Shown here in pieces: positions 52,267-61,253 of a stretch of 64,000 nucleotides of DNA. This DNA comes from G963678445 sp963678445 (GTDB lineage: Bacteria; Hydrogenedentota; Hydrogenedentia; Hydrogenedentales; G963678445), in contig OY782877.1 in NCBI GenBank assembly GCA_963678445.1, forward strand, positions 1,302,001 to 1,366,000, given 5' to 3'. A program made the position numbers and the translations under genes. Under the pieces are notes generated by a model. It worked only from the letters and a program-made list of their open reading frames with translations. It did not search any database and had not been told where the DNA came from. The stretch's first letter is position 1, and each line of letters starts with the position of its first letter.

Positions 52267-54213
52267 TTACTGCGTTGCAGTTTCCGTCTCCGTTGCTTCC
52301 TTGGCTTCGTCCGCTGCACCACCGTCGGCTGCGCCCGTTTCCGCATCAGGCGTTTCCTCGGCCTTTTTTTCTACATCACGGCCCAGGATTTTATTAATGG
52401 TCTGTTGATCAACGCGGCTGTCCACTGTCGGCAACACGGTTTCGCGCAGGTACTGACGATAGTCTTCCAGAAGATCGCTTTGGGTCATACGCAGTGCGTT
52501 CTCACGCAGTTGTTTGCGTTCCTCATCCCAATCTTTCTTCTCTTCCTCGGTAGGTGGCGTTTTCTTGACAAGTTCCACAAAGAAGGAATCGCCACGGAAA
52601 TCACGCAAGGGGCCGTCCATCGCACCCGCTTCCTTGTCGCCGAGCATCCCGAAAATCTGCGCAGGCTGCAGATAAATGCCTTCCTGCCAGAGGTAATCTT
52701 TGCGCGTGAACTCTTTGGTTTCCTTGACCTTCATTTCCAATTCAGGGAAACGCTCTACCGCCTGCGCCAGGGAAGTAGCCTCTGCTTTGATCTTGTCACA
52801 ATACTTGCTTACTTCTTCCTTGTACTCATCCTTTTGCTTCAATGCCGCGATAGCGTCTTTTTCTACTGCCTCGCGCACCTCTGCCAAGGGAGGCACCGTA
52901 CCGACATTTACCTGCACGACCTTAGCGACATAGAGGTTATTCCGCGCCTCAATAACGTCATACAGGGTGTCTTCCGTTTGTGCATCCACGGCTTTGCGGA
53001 ATGCGAACATATCCATGTTCGGAATATTTTCAATCGAAGAACTCTTCACGGTGAAAGCACCGGTGCGCTGTACTTCCAGCCCCGCTTCCGAGGCTGCGCT
53101 TTCCAGATCCGAGTCTTTCGCTTTCGTCGACACCTTTTCAGCCAGAGCCTGACGCTCCGCACGCTCTTCCTCGCTCAACGCTGCTTTCAGAAGAATCTGG
53201 CGTGCACGTACTTCCCGCACCCCCGTCTCTTCATTCGTGCGTTCTTCTTCTACTTTATAGATAGCGAAGCTTTCAGGGCCTGTCGCGATCGGTTCGCTCA
53301 CCTCGCCCACCGCCAAAGTAAACAGAGGTTTACGGTAGTCGACTTCATTCTCACGCGGTTTTTGCCAGCCGGGCATTTCGCCACCATTCTTCGTCTTCAA
53401 CGTTGAATGCTCATCGGCCAGGGCTGCGAAATCCGCGCCCTCACGCGCCTGCTTTACCAGCTCCAACGCCAATTGCGGCACATCCGCACGCAAGGAAACC
53501 GCAACAAACTCCGCTACCTTTTCATCCGGATTTTTGTACTTATCCTTGTTCTCGTCGTACTGCTTCTGGATATCTTCCTCCGTCGGTGTCACCGGCGGCG
53601 TTACCTGAACGTACTTCACCTGCAATTTGGTGTGATTTTCAAGGAGTTCTGCCTCGATATCCTTGTCCAGCACCCGGTTGGAAGCCGACAGCACCGATTG
53701 CAGATATACCTGACGTGTGATGCGCGGGCGTAAATCGTTGTACACGTCATTCCAATTCTGCTTCTGCTTGTTCATCCCCGCTACCCAGGCATTCCAGCTT
53801 TTCGGATCGAAGTTACCTTCCTCATCCTGAAAATTAGGGTCTTTTTTCATGAGCTCTTCGAGCAAGGACTGATCTACATCAAAACCGCGCGCCTGTTCCT
53901 GCAACGCTATCAACGCCGAATCCCTCATCTGTTCCAATACGCGCTGAGCCACGCCGCTTTCGTCCAACTCCTTGTACGTAGGACGCGTGTCTTTACCGCG
54001 CGCCTGCATGCTGGCTGCAGCATCCAGATTTTTCCGGAAGTCAGCCTCTGATATCGGTACGCCACCGATCACCGCAATGGTATTCGGTTGCATACGGTCC
54101 TTCTTGCTACCCGTCCAGCTTGGCATACCAAAAACAAATACGAACGGAACAGCGATAAATAACAGAATGAAAAAAAGGATTGCTTTTCGATGCTTACGCA
54201 TTAGGTCTTGCAT
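52267..54213 (-). CDS. PpiD/SurA-like periplasmic peptidyl-prolyl isomerase
   Basis: The 648-residue protein has an N-terminal membrane anchor (AILFFILLFIAVPFVFVFGM) and a SurA-N-like helical chaperone region (residues 45-190: NTIAVIGGVPISEADFRKNL and LNQ-type helices). A parvulin-like region lies near residues 240-320 (LVKQAREGADFAALADEHST, NGGEMPGWQKPRENEVDYRK and LFTLAVGEVSEPIATGPESF). The C-terminus adds further helical segments and an acidic, Ala-rich tail. The layout is that of PpiD, which helps secreted proteins fold after leaving SecYEG. GGAGGGG lies eight bases before the ATG. The gene is monocistronic, with a strong terminator after it. Confidence 0.9.
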   Translation of the reverse strand: MQDLMRKHRKAILFFILLFIAVPFVFVFGMPSWTGSKKDRMQPNTIAVIGGVPISEADFRKNLDAAASMQARGKDTRPTYKELDESGVAQRVLEQMRDSALIALQEQARGFDVDQSLLEELMKKDPNFQDEEGNFDPKSWNAWVAGMNKQKQNWNDVYNDLRPRITRQVYLQSVLSASNRVLDKDIEAELLENHTKLQVKYVQVTPPVTPTEEDIQKQYDENKDKYKNPDEKVAEFVAVSLRADVPQLALELVKQAREGADFAALADEHSTLKTKNGGEMPGWQKPRENEVDYRKPLFTLAVGEVSEPIATGPESFAIYKVEEERTNEETGVREVRARQILLKAALSEEERAERQALAEKVSTKAKDSDLESAASEAGLEVQRTGAFTVKSSSIENIPNMDMFAFRKAVDAQTEDTLYDVIEARNNLYVAKVVQVNVGTVPPLAEVREAVEKDAIAALKQKDEYKEEVSKYCDKIKAEATSLAQAVERFPELEMKVKETKEFTRKDYLWQEGIYLQPAQIFGMLGDKEAGAMDGPLRDFRGDSFFVELVKKTPPTEEEKKDWDEERKQLRENALRMTQSDLLEDYRQYLRETVLPTVDSRVDQQTINKILGRDVEKKAEETPDAETGAADGGAADEAKEATETETATQ

Positions 54214-54684
54214 ACCGCAGACCCCTCCACCTAATAGTTAATGCTTCATTTCCAAATTACTATTGCTCAGGGATACCGCTCCCCAGCAGAACTCAAATAG
54301 AAAACCGGATTAATCTATCATAGGCGTGCAGTACGGTGCAAACCCTCATCAAAATTTTCCTGTCCGAGCTTTGTAAAATATACGCCAAGGGCAAAACCTT
54401 ATTCCTTACAAGAGCGTTCGAATGACCGATAAAACGCCTATAAGCATTCGCTAAAACGTTCGGTTTCTTGAGCGCTACGACACGTTGATATGGGCACTGT
54501 ATATTATTTTACAAAGGCGGGAATCCATCAGAGCGCTTTGAAGATGTTTGACGCATTGAAAAACTTGAAAAAACAAGCGCAAAAGCGGCATGATCACACT
54601 TTTCGTTCGATAATTGCGCTAGGCGGCATGTCTTGTCGCTTTATAATGGCAAGTATTGCGCGTTTTTACCTTTATCCGCCCGTA
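54214..54684. other. gene-free spacer upstream of ileS
   Basis: No RNA gene or T-box core is recognisable. A perfect TATAAT at 54642-54647 on the plus strand has no good -35 at 17 bases and might belong to an ileS promoter. A plus-strand open frame of 95 codons from 54490 lacks a ribosome-binding site and runs into the repeat; I do not count it as a gene. Confidence 0.4.
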
Positions 54685-54786
54685 GTGGTCCAGCGACCAC
54701 CAGCGTTAGGTATGGTTCTTACCATCCCTGAACGAAGCAAAAAATTTCGTTATTTTATGACAACTTTTCAGATATAAGTCACTAAA
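54685..54786 (+). repeat. interspersed hairpin repeat, first of an abutting pair
   Basis: It starts GTGGTC-CAGC-GACCAC and ends AAGTCACTAAA. The next copy starts at the very next base. Length is 102 bases. Middle: AGGTATGGTTCTTACCATCC and TTTCGTTATTTTATGACAAC. Confidence 0.9.
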
Positions 54787-54906
54787 GTGGTCCAGCGACC
54801 ATAAGATAGCCAGGGCCACAACCAGGAAATATGGTCCTTACCGTCCCTGAACCATGTTTAAATTTTTCGTTATTTTACGACAACTTTTGAAGTGTCAGTC
54901 ACTAAA
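54787..54906 (+). repeat. interspersed hairpin repeat, second of an abutting pair
   Basis: It starts GTGGTC-CAGC-GACCAT, carries the second hairpin region (AGCCAGGGCCACA), then ATATGGTCCTTACCGTCC and ends CAGTCACTAAA. At 120 bases it is a longer variant. It ends 40 bases before the ileS start and would lie in its leader. Confidence 0.9.
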
Positions 54907-54946
54907 AAGGCGGCTTGCTGTATCCGCCTGAAAGGAATGTGGTTTC

Positions 54947-57900
54947 ATGAGCGATCAAGCTTTTGAACCTGTGCCGTCGCCGTTTAATTTTGCCAAGGCG
55001 GAGCATGAGGTTATTGCATATTGGAAAGAGAACCAGATCTACCACCAGAGTTTGAAACAGCGTGCGGATGCGCCCCGTTTTGTCTTTTATGAAGGGCCGC
55101 CCACGGCCAATGGCATGCCGCATCCGGGACACTGTTTGACGCGTACTATTAAGGATATCTTTCCGCGCTACAAGACGATGGCGGGCTATTATTGCGAACG
55201 CAAGGCCGGCTGGGACACCCATGGTTTGCCGGTGGAGGTGGAGGTGTGCAAGGAATTGGGTATTATTGACGGAGGAAAGGCGGCGATTGAAGAGTATGGG
55301 GTGGAAAAATTCAACCGCACCTGCATCGATTCCGTTTTCCGTTACACCAAGGAATGGGAAGAACTGACAGACCGGATCGGCTTCTGGGTCGATTTGGATC
55401 AGGCCTACGTCACCTTTCACCAGACCTATGTGGAAAGTGTGTGGTGGGCGTTAAAGCAACTTTTTGATCGCGGTTTGCTGTATCAGGGGCACAAGGTCGT
55501 CTGGTGGTGGGCGCAAGGCGGCACCGCCTTGTCCGCAGGGGAAGTCGGCGAGGGATATCGCGATACGGATGACCCGGCGATCACGGTGCGTCTGGCCTTG
55601 ACAGACGCCTCCAAGGAAGCATTGGGGCTGGCGGGAGAAACGGTGGGGCTTTTGGTATGGACGACAACGCCCTGGACCTTGAGCAGTAACTGTGCCGCCG
55701 CAGTCGGCGAGGACATCGAGTATGCTGTGGTGAAGCAGGTGGATGAGGACGGAAAAGCAACGCACTCGATTTTGGCCTCGGCCTTGCTTGAAAAGTACTT
55801 TGACAAGGAAAAGGTAGAGGTTGTACGAAGCCTCACAGGTAAAGAACTGCTTGGCCTTTCCTATATGCCCTTGTTTAACTACGCGACCCCCAGGGCGCTT
55901 GATTCGGATCAGCATTCCGAGAAACACTGGCAGATCATTCCCGGCGACTTTGTCGATCTGGAAACCGGTACTGGTATTGTGCACATTGCACCGGCGTTTG
56001 GTGAGGACGATTACCGCATCTGCAAAGAGCAAGGCGTAGGCTTTTTGTGCTTTGTACACCCCGATGGCACGTTCGATGAACGTGTGACCGACGTGGACCC
56101 TTATGATCAGACGCCTATTGCCGGACAGTTCTGCAAAGCGGCAGACAAGGCGATTACACGGATACTTAAAGAACAGGGCGTACTGGTCAAACATGATCAG
56201 TATCGCCACTCCTACCCCTTCTGCCCGCGTGCGGATAAGGACCCGCTGATTCAATATGCACGCGAAAGCTGGTTTATCAAGACTTCCCAGTTTGTGGAAC
56301 AGTTCCTGGCCAACAATAAGAAGATTGGATGGCAACCGGAACACATTCGCGATGGTCGTTTCGGAAAATTCCTGGAAAATAACGTCGACTGGTCACTCTC
56401 GCGCGAACGCTATTGGGGCACCCCCCTGCCCGTATGGGTCTGCGAAAAAACCGGCCATATGGAATGCATCGGCTCTTATGAGGAACTGCTGGCGAAGCCC
56501 GGCGTTACCGGTGCGGAGATGTGGGAAGAAACCAAAGCGGCGCATCCCGAATACAGCGACCACTTGAAAGTACACAAACCGTATATCGACGCGATTACGT
56601 ACCAGAGTCCCCAGGACCCCACAGCACGCATGCGTCGGGTGCCCGAAGTGATCGACTGCTGGTTTGATGCCGGTTGTATGCCCTTTGCGCAATGGGGCTA
56701 CCCTTATGTGGACGGTTCGAAGGAAAAATTTGACGAACGTTTCCCTGCCGACTTTATCAGCGAAGCCATCGACCAGACCCGTGGCTGGTTCTACGCCTTA
56801 TTGGCAATCAGCACGCTGGTGCATGGTGAGAAAAAACAACCGTGGCCGCACCCTTTCAAAGACTGTATTTGCCTGGGCCTGATCCAGGGCGAAGACGGCC
56901 TGAAGCTTTCAAAACGTCTGAAAAACTACCAGGAACCATCGCTGCTCTTCGAAGAATACAGCGCCGATGCCTTGCGCTGGAGTTTTGTGGCCAAGAACCC
57001 ACCGACAACAAGCACGCGCCTGTCGGAAGAAATCGTAAAAGAGGTGCAGCGTGAATTGTTGATGCGCTGGTACAACGTGTACAGCTTCTTTGTCATCTAT
57101 GCTAACCTGGACGGCTTCAATCCCGCTGACGCGCCTGCCGCGTATTTGAAAGCCTTAGAGGAAAAACTTGCGACGGGCACCTGGCCGGAAATGGGTGCTT
57201 CGGTTTGGACGGAAACCGCGCAAGGGAAAGCCTTGTGCGCACCGCCTGAAAAACGCGGTGAATTGGACCGCTGGATTCTGAGCGAATTGGCGGAGACAGT
57301 GTCAGAAGTACGCGCTTCGTTGGACGGTTTTGAAACCTATCCTGCAGCACGTCGCCTGTCGGCCTTTGTAGACAGTTTGTCCAACTGGTACGTGCGTCGC
57401 AGTCGGGCGCGTTTCTGGGCCAGCGAGTGGACGCAGGACAAGGCGGACGCCTACTGGACGCTGTACGAATGCCTGCTTGATCTGGCACGTCTGGTAGCAC
57501 CTTTTACGCCCTTCTTCGCTGAAACCACCTGGCGCAATCTGACTTCCAGCCTGCCTGGTGTTGCACCCAGCGTACACCTGTCTGCGTATCCCGTCGTTGA
57601 CACCGCGCAGATTGATCCGCAGTTGCTGGACGAGATGGCCGCAACACGGGAGGCTGTTAATCTGGGTCTGAGCGCACGTCGTGGCGCTAACATCAAGGTA
57701 CGCCAACCTCTGGGACGTTGTGAACTTGTCCTGAGTGATAACGCCATGCAGACAGGATTGGAAAGGCACTTTGATCTGCTCAAAGAAGAGCTGAACATCA
57801 AAGAAATCAACTTTACTGACCAACCTGAATCCTACGTTTCCTACGAGGTCAAGCCCAATTTCAAACTGCTTGGGCCCAAATTCGGCAAGAAAGTAAAGGC

Positions 57901-58474
57901 CATTGGCGCGGCATTGCGAAAAGGTGACGGCGCGGCATTCTATGCGCAACTGCAACAGGGTGGCATCACGCTGGACATCGACGGCGAATCCATTGTACTG
58001 ACCGAAGAAGACGTCGAAGTTCGCCTGACTCCCAAAGAAGGCTTTGCAGCGGCGCAAGGCAAAAACATGGTGGTTGTACTCTCCACCGAAATTACCGAAG
58101 CGTTACGTCAGGAAGGCTGGGTGCGCGAATTCATCCGTTGCGTACAGGATTTACGCAAAGACCAGGGCCTTGCCTACGACGCCCGCATCGAAATCCACTT
58201 CGAGACCGCCAGCACGGCACTGGCCGATGTGATCAAGACCTACGCAGACTACATCTCCGGCGAAACCCTGGCCGACGCGATTGCGCCCACCAAAGAAGTC
58301 AAACTCAATAGACTGCTGCGCCGCATTAGAGAGCGAGACGCGACGGCAGGCACTGCCACCGAAGCCCCCTTAGATATGGTGGCAATGATAAACCTTGAGG
58401 ACACGAAAGTAGACGCCGCCAAAGAAGTCAACATCGACGATGCCGCAATAAAAGTCGCCATTACCCAACGCTGA
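54947..58474 (+). CDS. ileS: isoleucyl-tRNA synthetase, eukaryote-like (IleS2) type
   Basis: The 1175-residue class I synthetase charges tRNA-Ile. The HIGH-type motif is GPPTANGMPHPGH, and the KMSKS-type motif is LKLSKRLKNY. Between them lies the CP1 editing domain (TTTPWTLSSNCAAAVGED, GTGIVHIAPAFGEDDY). ERKAGWDTHGLPVEVEVCKE is as in the longer eukaryote-like class, and the C-terminus lacks the zinc-binding Cys pairs of the common bacterial class while adding an ABC-like domain (about 900-1175). IleS2-type enzymes are often naturally less sensitive to mupirocin; this cannot be told from sequence alone. AAAGGA precedes the ATG. A strong terminator follows. I saw no T-box leader. Confidence 0.95.
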   Translation: MSDQAFEPVPSPFNFAKAEHEVIAYWKENQIYHQSLKQRADAPRFVFYEGPPTANGMPHPGHCLTRTIKDIFPRYKTMAGYYCERKAGWDTHGLPVEVEVCKELGIIDGGKAAIEEYGVEKFNRTCIDSVFRYTKEWEELTDRIGFWVDLDQAYVTFHQTYVESVWWALKQLFDRGLLYQGHKVVWWWAQGGTALSAGEVGEGYRDTDDPAITVRLALTDASKEALGLAGETVGLLVWTTTPWTLSSNCAAAVGEDIEYAVVKQVDEDGKATHSILASALLEKYFDKEKVEVVRSLTGKELLGLSYMPLFNYATPRALDSDQHSEKHWQIIPGDFVDLETGTGIVHIAPAFGEDDYRICKEQGVGFLCFVHPDGTFDERVTDVDPYDQTPIAGQFCKAADKAITRILKEQGVLVKHDQYRHSYPFCPRADKDPLIQYARESWFIKTSQFVEQFLANNKKIGWQPEHIRDGRFGKFLENNVDWSLSRERYWGTPLPVWVCEKTGHMECIGSYEELLAKPGVTGAEMWEETKAAHPEYSDHLKVHKPYIDAITYQSPQDPTARMRRVPEVIDCWFDAGCMPFAQWGYPYVDGSKEKFDERFPADFISEAIDQTRGWFYALLAISTLVHGEKKQPWPHPFKDCICLGLIQGEDGLKLSKRLKNYQEPSLLFEEYSADALRWSFVAKNPPTTSTRLSEEIVKEVQRELLMRWYNVYSFFVIYANLDGFNPADAPAAYLKALEEKLATGTWPEMGASVWTETAQGKALCAPPEKRGELDRWILSELAETVSEVRASLDGFETYPAARRLSAFVDSLSNWYVRRSRARFWASEWTQDKADAYWTLYECLLDLARLVAPFTPFFAETTWRNLTSSLPGVAPSVHLSAYPVVDTAQIDPQLLDEMAATREAVNLGLSARRGANIKVRQPLGRCELVLSDNAMQTGLERHFDLLKEELNIKEINFTDQPESYVSYEVKPNFKLLGPKFGKKVKAIGAALRKGDGAAFYAQLQQGGITLDIDGESIVLTEEDVEVRLTPKEGFAAAQGKNMVVVLSTEITEALRQEGWVREFIRCVQDLRKDQGLAYDARIEIHFETASTALADVIKTYADYISGETLADAIAPTKEVKLNRLLRRIRERDATAGTATEAPLDMVAMINLEDTKVDAAKEVNIDDAAIKVAITQR

Positions 58475-58508
58475 TTTTCAGGCGCATCCATAAAAAAGGC
58501 AATACTTC

Positions 58509-58556
58509 ATCAGGGAGAGTCCTTTCCGAAAGGAAACGTTTCTCCCTGATTTTTAT
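58509..58556 (+). terminator. rho-independent terminator after ileS
   Basis: The 10-base arms ATCAGGGAGA (58509-58518) and TCTCCCTGAT (58541-58550), with an inner CCTTTC-CG-AAAGG stem, are followed by TTTTATT. It lies 35 bases after the ileS stop. Confidence 0.85.
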
Positions 58557-58599
58557 TATGGCGTTCTTTCCGGCAAGTCTCCTGCTTTGTTTTTCGGGG

Positions 58600-58629
58600 T
58601 TGAGCTTGGCGGCGTTTGTTTGCTATGAT
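58600..58629 (+). promoter_or_regulatory. candidate sigma70 promoter of the rpsF-dnaB block
   Basis: TTGAGC (58600-58605) and TATGAT (58624-58629) are separated by 18 bases. The predicted leader to rpsF is about 90 bases. Confidence 0.5.
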
Positions 58630-58673
58630 GTGCTGCTGATTATGTCCTTGCTATTGTGAGCAGGGATTTTTCT

Positions 58674-58690
58674 GCCCGAAAGGGCGTTTT
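58674..58690 (+). promoter_or_regulatory. leader hairpin upstream of rpsF
   Basis: The short stem GCCC-GAAA-GGGC is followed by GTTTT. It lies between the promoter candidate and rpsF. In many bacteria an S6-S18 complex binds an rpsF leader containing a CCG-bearing hairpin; this sequence has CCCGAAAGGG but is too short to assign with confidence. Confidence 0.35.
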
Positions 58691-58728
58691 GTGAAACCTA
58701 TTTCTGAAAGAAAGGGAGGTGAATTGTC

Positions 58729-59232
58729 TTGAGAACTTACGAAGCGCTGTACATCGTCAGTCCGGAATTGGAAGACGATGCCATCCAGACGGTAGCCAAT
58801 GAGGTTGAGTCGCTCGTCACTAAGAACGAGGGAACTATCGTGCGCTCGGAGATCTGGGGCAAACGCAAGCTTGCCTACATGGTGAAGAAATTCACAGAGG
58901 GCAACTATGTGTTGTTGCGGTTTACCGCGAATCCGGATTTTGTTGCACGGTTGGAGACCTATTTTAAGCTCTCTGAATCGATTATCCGTTATTTGGTGGT
59001 GCATTTTGATAAGCATATGCTCTCCTTGGAAGCCGAACAGAAGCGGCGCAAGGAAGAGGATCTGCGTAATAGCACCAATCATAAGCGTCATGATGATGAC
59101 GATGATGATGAAATTATCCCCGCGCGGTTGCGTAAAGCACCGGAAGCGGTGGAGAAGACAGAAGAAGAAGTAGCGGAGAAGACGGAAGAGAAGAAAGAAG
59201 AGACCGCGCAAGAAGAGAAGGCTGCGGAATAA
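58729..59232 (+). CDS. rpsF: 30S ribosomal protein S6 with long acidic tail
   Basis: S6 binds 16S rRNA with S18 in the platform of the small subunit. Residues 1-100 match S6 (MRTYEALYIVSPELEDDAIQ, WGKRKLAYMVKKFTEGNYVL, LSESIIRYLVVHFD). The 167-residue length exceeds the usual 95-135 because of a charged tail (from about 118) with DDDDDDEIIPARLRKAPEAV and Glu/Lys-rich repeats. The start is TTG at 58729 with GGGAGGTG about eight bases upstream. It is the first gene of the rpsF-ssb-rpsR block. Confidence 0.95.
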   Translation: MRTYEALYIVSPELEDDAIQTVANEVESLVTKNEGTIVRSEIWGKRKLAYMVKKFTEGNYVLLRFTANPDFVARLETYFKLSESIIRYLVVHFDKHMLSLEAEQKRRKEEDLRNSTNHKRHDDDDDDEIIPARLRKAPEAVEKTEEEVAEKTEEKKEETAQEEKAAE

Positions 59233-59359
59233 CGGGTAATGAATGGTGACCAGGGTTATAGCGTGCTGCTATAAGCGTTGCCGTTTGCAGGCGTTGTAAA
59301 ATTTTGTTTTTATGACGACAGTTTGGAACCGGAACTGGGAAAGAGGAAGGGATTCGAAT

Positions 59360-59824
59360 ATGAGCGACCTGCGTATGCCGGATCTGAATAAGGTGATCAT
59401 AGCGGGCCGTCTGACGGCCGACCCGGATTTGAAGTATACGACAACGGGACGGGCAGTATGTCGGTTACGGTTGGCGAATACGCGCTATTATCGGCGTAAG
59501 GACGGGGAACGAGGCGAGGAGACGTGCTATATCGATGCTTCGCTTTGGGATCGCCAGGCAGAATGGGTAGGTGAGTCGCTGCGTAAAGGTCGGCCGGTTA
59601 TTATTGAAGGACGGTTGCGAACAGATCAGTGGGAAGATAAAAGCACGGGGCAGCGTCGTTCCAAGGTGGAATTGAGCGCGCAACGGGTTACTCCGCTGGA
59701 TTGGGATGAAAACCGTTCGGGCGGCGGCGGGTATTCGTCTGGAGGTTCGGCTCCAGCACAGAATGCCGCACCGCAACCGCGTCCGATTGAAGAACCGATT
59801 CCTGAGGATGACATTCCTTTCTAG
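59360..59824 (+). CDS. ssb: single-stranded DNA-binding protein
   Basis: The 154-residue SSB protects single-stranded DNA and recruits repair and replication proteins. The OB fold is evident (LNKVIIAGRLTADPDLKYTT, RLRLANTRYYRRK, YIDASLWDRQAEWVGESLRK then GRPVIIEGRL). A Gly/Ser/Pro linker and the acidic tip PEDDIPF, which binds partner proteins, follow. The start at 59360 with GGAAGGG upstream is preferred to an upstream in-frame ATG. It lies between rpsF and rpsR as in many bacteria. Confidence 0.95.
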   Translation: MSDLRMPDLNKVIIAGRLTADPDLKYTTTGRAVCRLRLANTRYYRRKDGERGEETCYIDASLWDRQAEWVGESLRKGRPVIIEGRLRTDQWEDKSTGQRRSKVELSAQRVTPLDWDENRSGGGGYSSGGSAPAQNAAPQPRPIEEPIPEDDIPF

Positions 59825-59930
59825 AGCTCCTGCGAATGAACGGCAAAAGCATGGCGTGGGTATCGCTACTGTTGCTATGTTGGCCGATATCGCTGGTTAC
59901 TTGATAACTTGAACAAGGAAAATCGTAACA

Positions 59931-60212
59931 ATGGCTAAAGTTTCCGCCAAGGCAAAGGCGAAGGTCCGTTTAAAACGGTCGCGCCGTAAAAAGAAGAAAA
60001 AATCACAACGCACCAAGGTGTGCCGGTTGACGGTGGATCGCGTTGTATTTATTGACTATAAAGACTGCGCTATGCTGAAGCATTATATCACTGAGCGCGG
60101 CAAAATCATCCCCCGACGGATCACCGGGGCAACTGCGAAGCATCAACGTATGTTGACGCACGCCATCAAGTTGGCGCGTCAGATCGCATTGTTGCCGTAT
60201 TCGGCGGAGTAG
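59931..60212 (+). CDS. rpsR: 30S ribosomal protein S18
   Basis: S18 partners S6 on the small-subunit platform. The 93-residue protein has a very basic N-terminus (KVRLKRSRRKKKKKSQRTK), then VDRVVFIDYKDCAMLKHYIT and the conserved RGKIIPRRITGATAKHQRML segment, ending HAIKLARQIALLPY. AAGGAAA precedes the ATG. It is followed closely by the DUF2232 gene. Confidence 0.96.
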   Translation: MAKVSAKAKAKVRLKRSRRKKKKKSQRTKVCRLTVDRVVFIDYKDCAMLKHYITERGKIIPRRITGATAKHQRMLTHAIKLARQIALLPYSAE

Positions 60213-60248
60213 GTGTGCAGGTCGCCTGTAAGTAACGGTGCGGGTGGT

Positions 60249-61205
60249 ATGATGCGCGTATATCTCTTACATTGGAGCGGACTATTTCTGCTGGCAGGTT
60301 TCCTGATGATGGCAGGTATGCCATCGTTTGGGGTATTCATCTACCCTGTGCCGGTAGCGCTGTATTGGATACAGGAGGCCAAAGGAAGAAGCTTAGGCCT
60401 TGTAGTCGGCGCAGCATTGCTCGCATTGTTGTTAAGCGGTGATTTGGGATTGGCTGTGGTGTTTAACACGGCCGTGGCCTTGTTGGGTGTCCTGATGGGC
60501 ATCGCCATAGAGCGCAGGTTTAGCTATGGACACTGTGTCGCGTTTGTAATGGCAGGCGCGTATGGAATTGTCCTGAGCAACATGGTGCGCATGTGGGATG
60601 CGCTCCAGAAAGAGATGAGCATTGCTGTTAGTGGCTGGGTGGTGCGTTTACGCGAAGCCGCTGGCGATGCGTCAGACACAACGGCGCAGCCGTTGATCGA
60701 TCGCTTGCTCTGGATGGATGCACAGTATGCCAATATCGCCGTGGGCTTACAGTTTGGCATGACGTTGGTGGGGGTGGTGTTGGGAACAACGCTGTTTTCG
60801 CGATGGTTGCGAAAGCGGGGTTGGCAAGCGCCGTCTGGACGATTTGCAACTATGCGCCCGTCGGAATGGTGGGTGGGTGTCGTCATCTTGGTGGCGCTGC
60901 TTTGGTTTGCAGAGCAACGTTGGCCTGATGCGTCGTTTCGTATGGTGATATGGAACAGCGCGGTGGCCCTGACGTTTCTGTATGGACTTAATGGACTGTC
61001 CATTCTGGTTTACGCCGGTGAAGTATTGCGTTGGCCAAGGTGGATATGGGTGTTGACCTTGGCAATGCTGATGGTGGTGGGCGCCTATCCGGCGTTATGC
61101 GCTGTGGGCCTGTTTGACACCTGGTGGGAGTTGCGAAAAAAATTGGACCGGGTCGCTATGGCGCGACAGCTTGCCCAGCGATCCGATGACAACGATAGCC
61201 GTTAA
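60249..61205 (+). CDS. DUF2232 membrane protein between rpsR and rplI
   Basis: This 318-residue integral membrane protein has about eight spans (for example FLLAGFLMMAGMPSFGVFIY, VFNTAVALLGVLMGIAIE and VVGAYPALCAVGLFDTWW). DUF2232 (YybS-like) proteins commonly occur between rpsR and rplI, as here, and their role is unknown. The start is one of two adjacent ATGs at 60249 and 60252; a GTG at 60213, directly after rpsR, would add twelve unrelated residues. The fit rests on topology and position as much as on sequence. Confidence 0.8.
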   Translation: MMRVYLLHWSGLFLLAGFLMMAGMPSFGVFIYPVPVALYWIQEAKGRSLGLVVGAALLALLLSGDLGLAVVFNTAVALLGVLMGIAIERRFSYGHCVAFVMAGAYGIVLSNMVRMWDALQKEMSIAVSGWVVRLREAAGDASDTTAQPLIDRLLWMDAQYANIAVGLQFGMTLVGVVLGTTLFSRWLRKRGWQAPSGRFATMRPSEWWVGVVILVALLWFAEQRWPDASFRMVIWNSAVALTFLYGLNGLSILVYAGEVLRWPRWIWVLTLAMLMVVGAYPALCAVGLFDTWWELRKKLDRVAMARQLAQRSDDNDSR

Positions 61206-61253
61206 CGGCGACGTGTTGAAAGGCGCGTGTCGTTAAAAAGCTGGAGTAAAAAC

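Noticed and set aside
54490..54777. Plus-strand open frame of 95 codons upstream of ileS
   Set aside because: No ribosome-binding site; its last third is the repeat element read as protein.
54214..54946. T-box leader in front of ileS
   Set aside because: The conserved AGGGTGGNACCGCG-type core is absent; the space is taken up by repeat copies.
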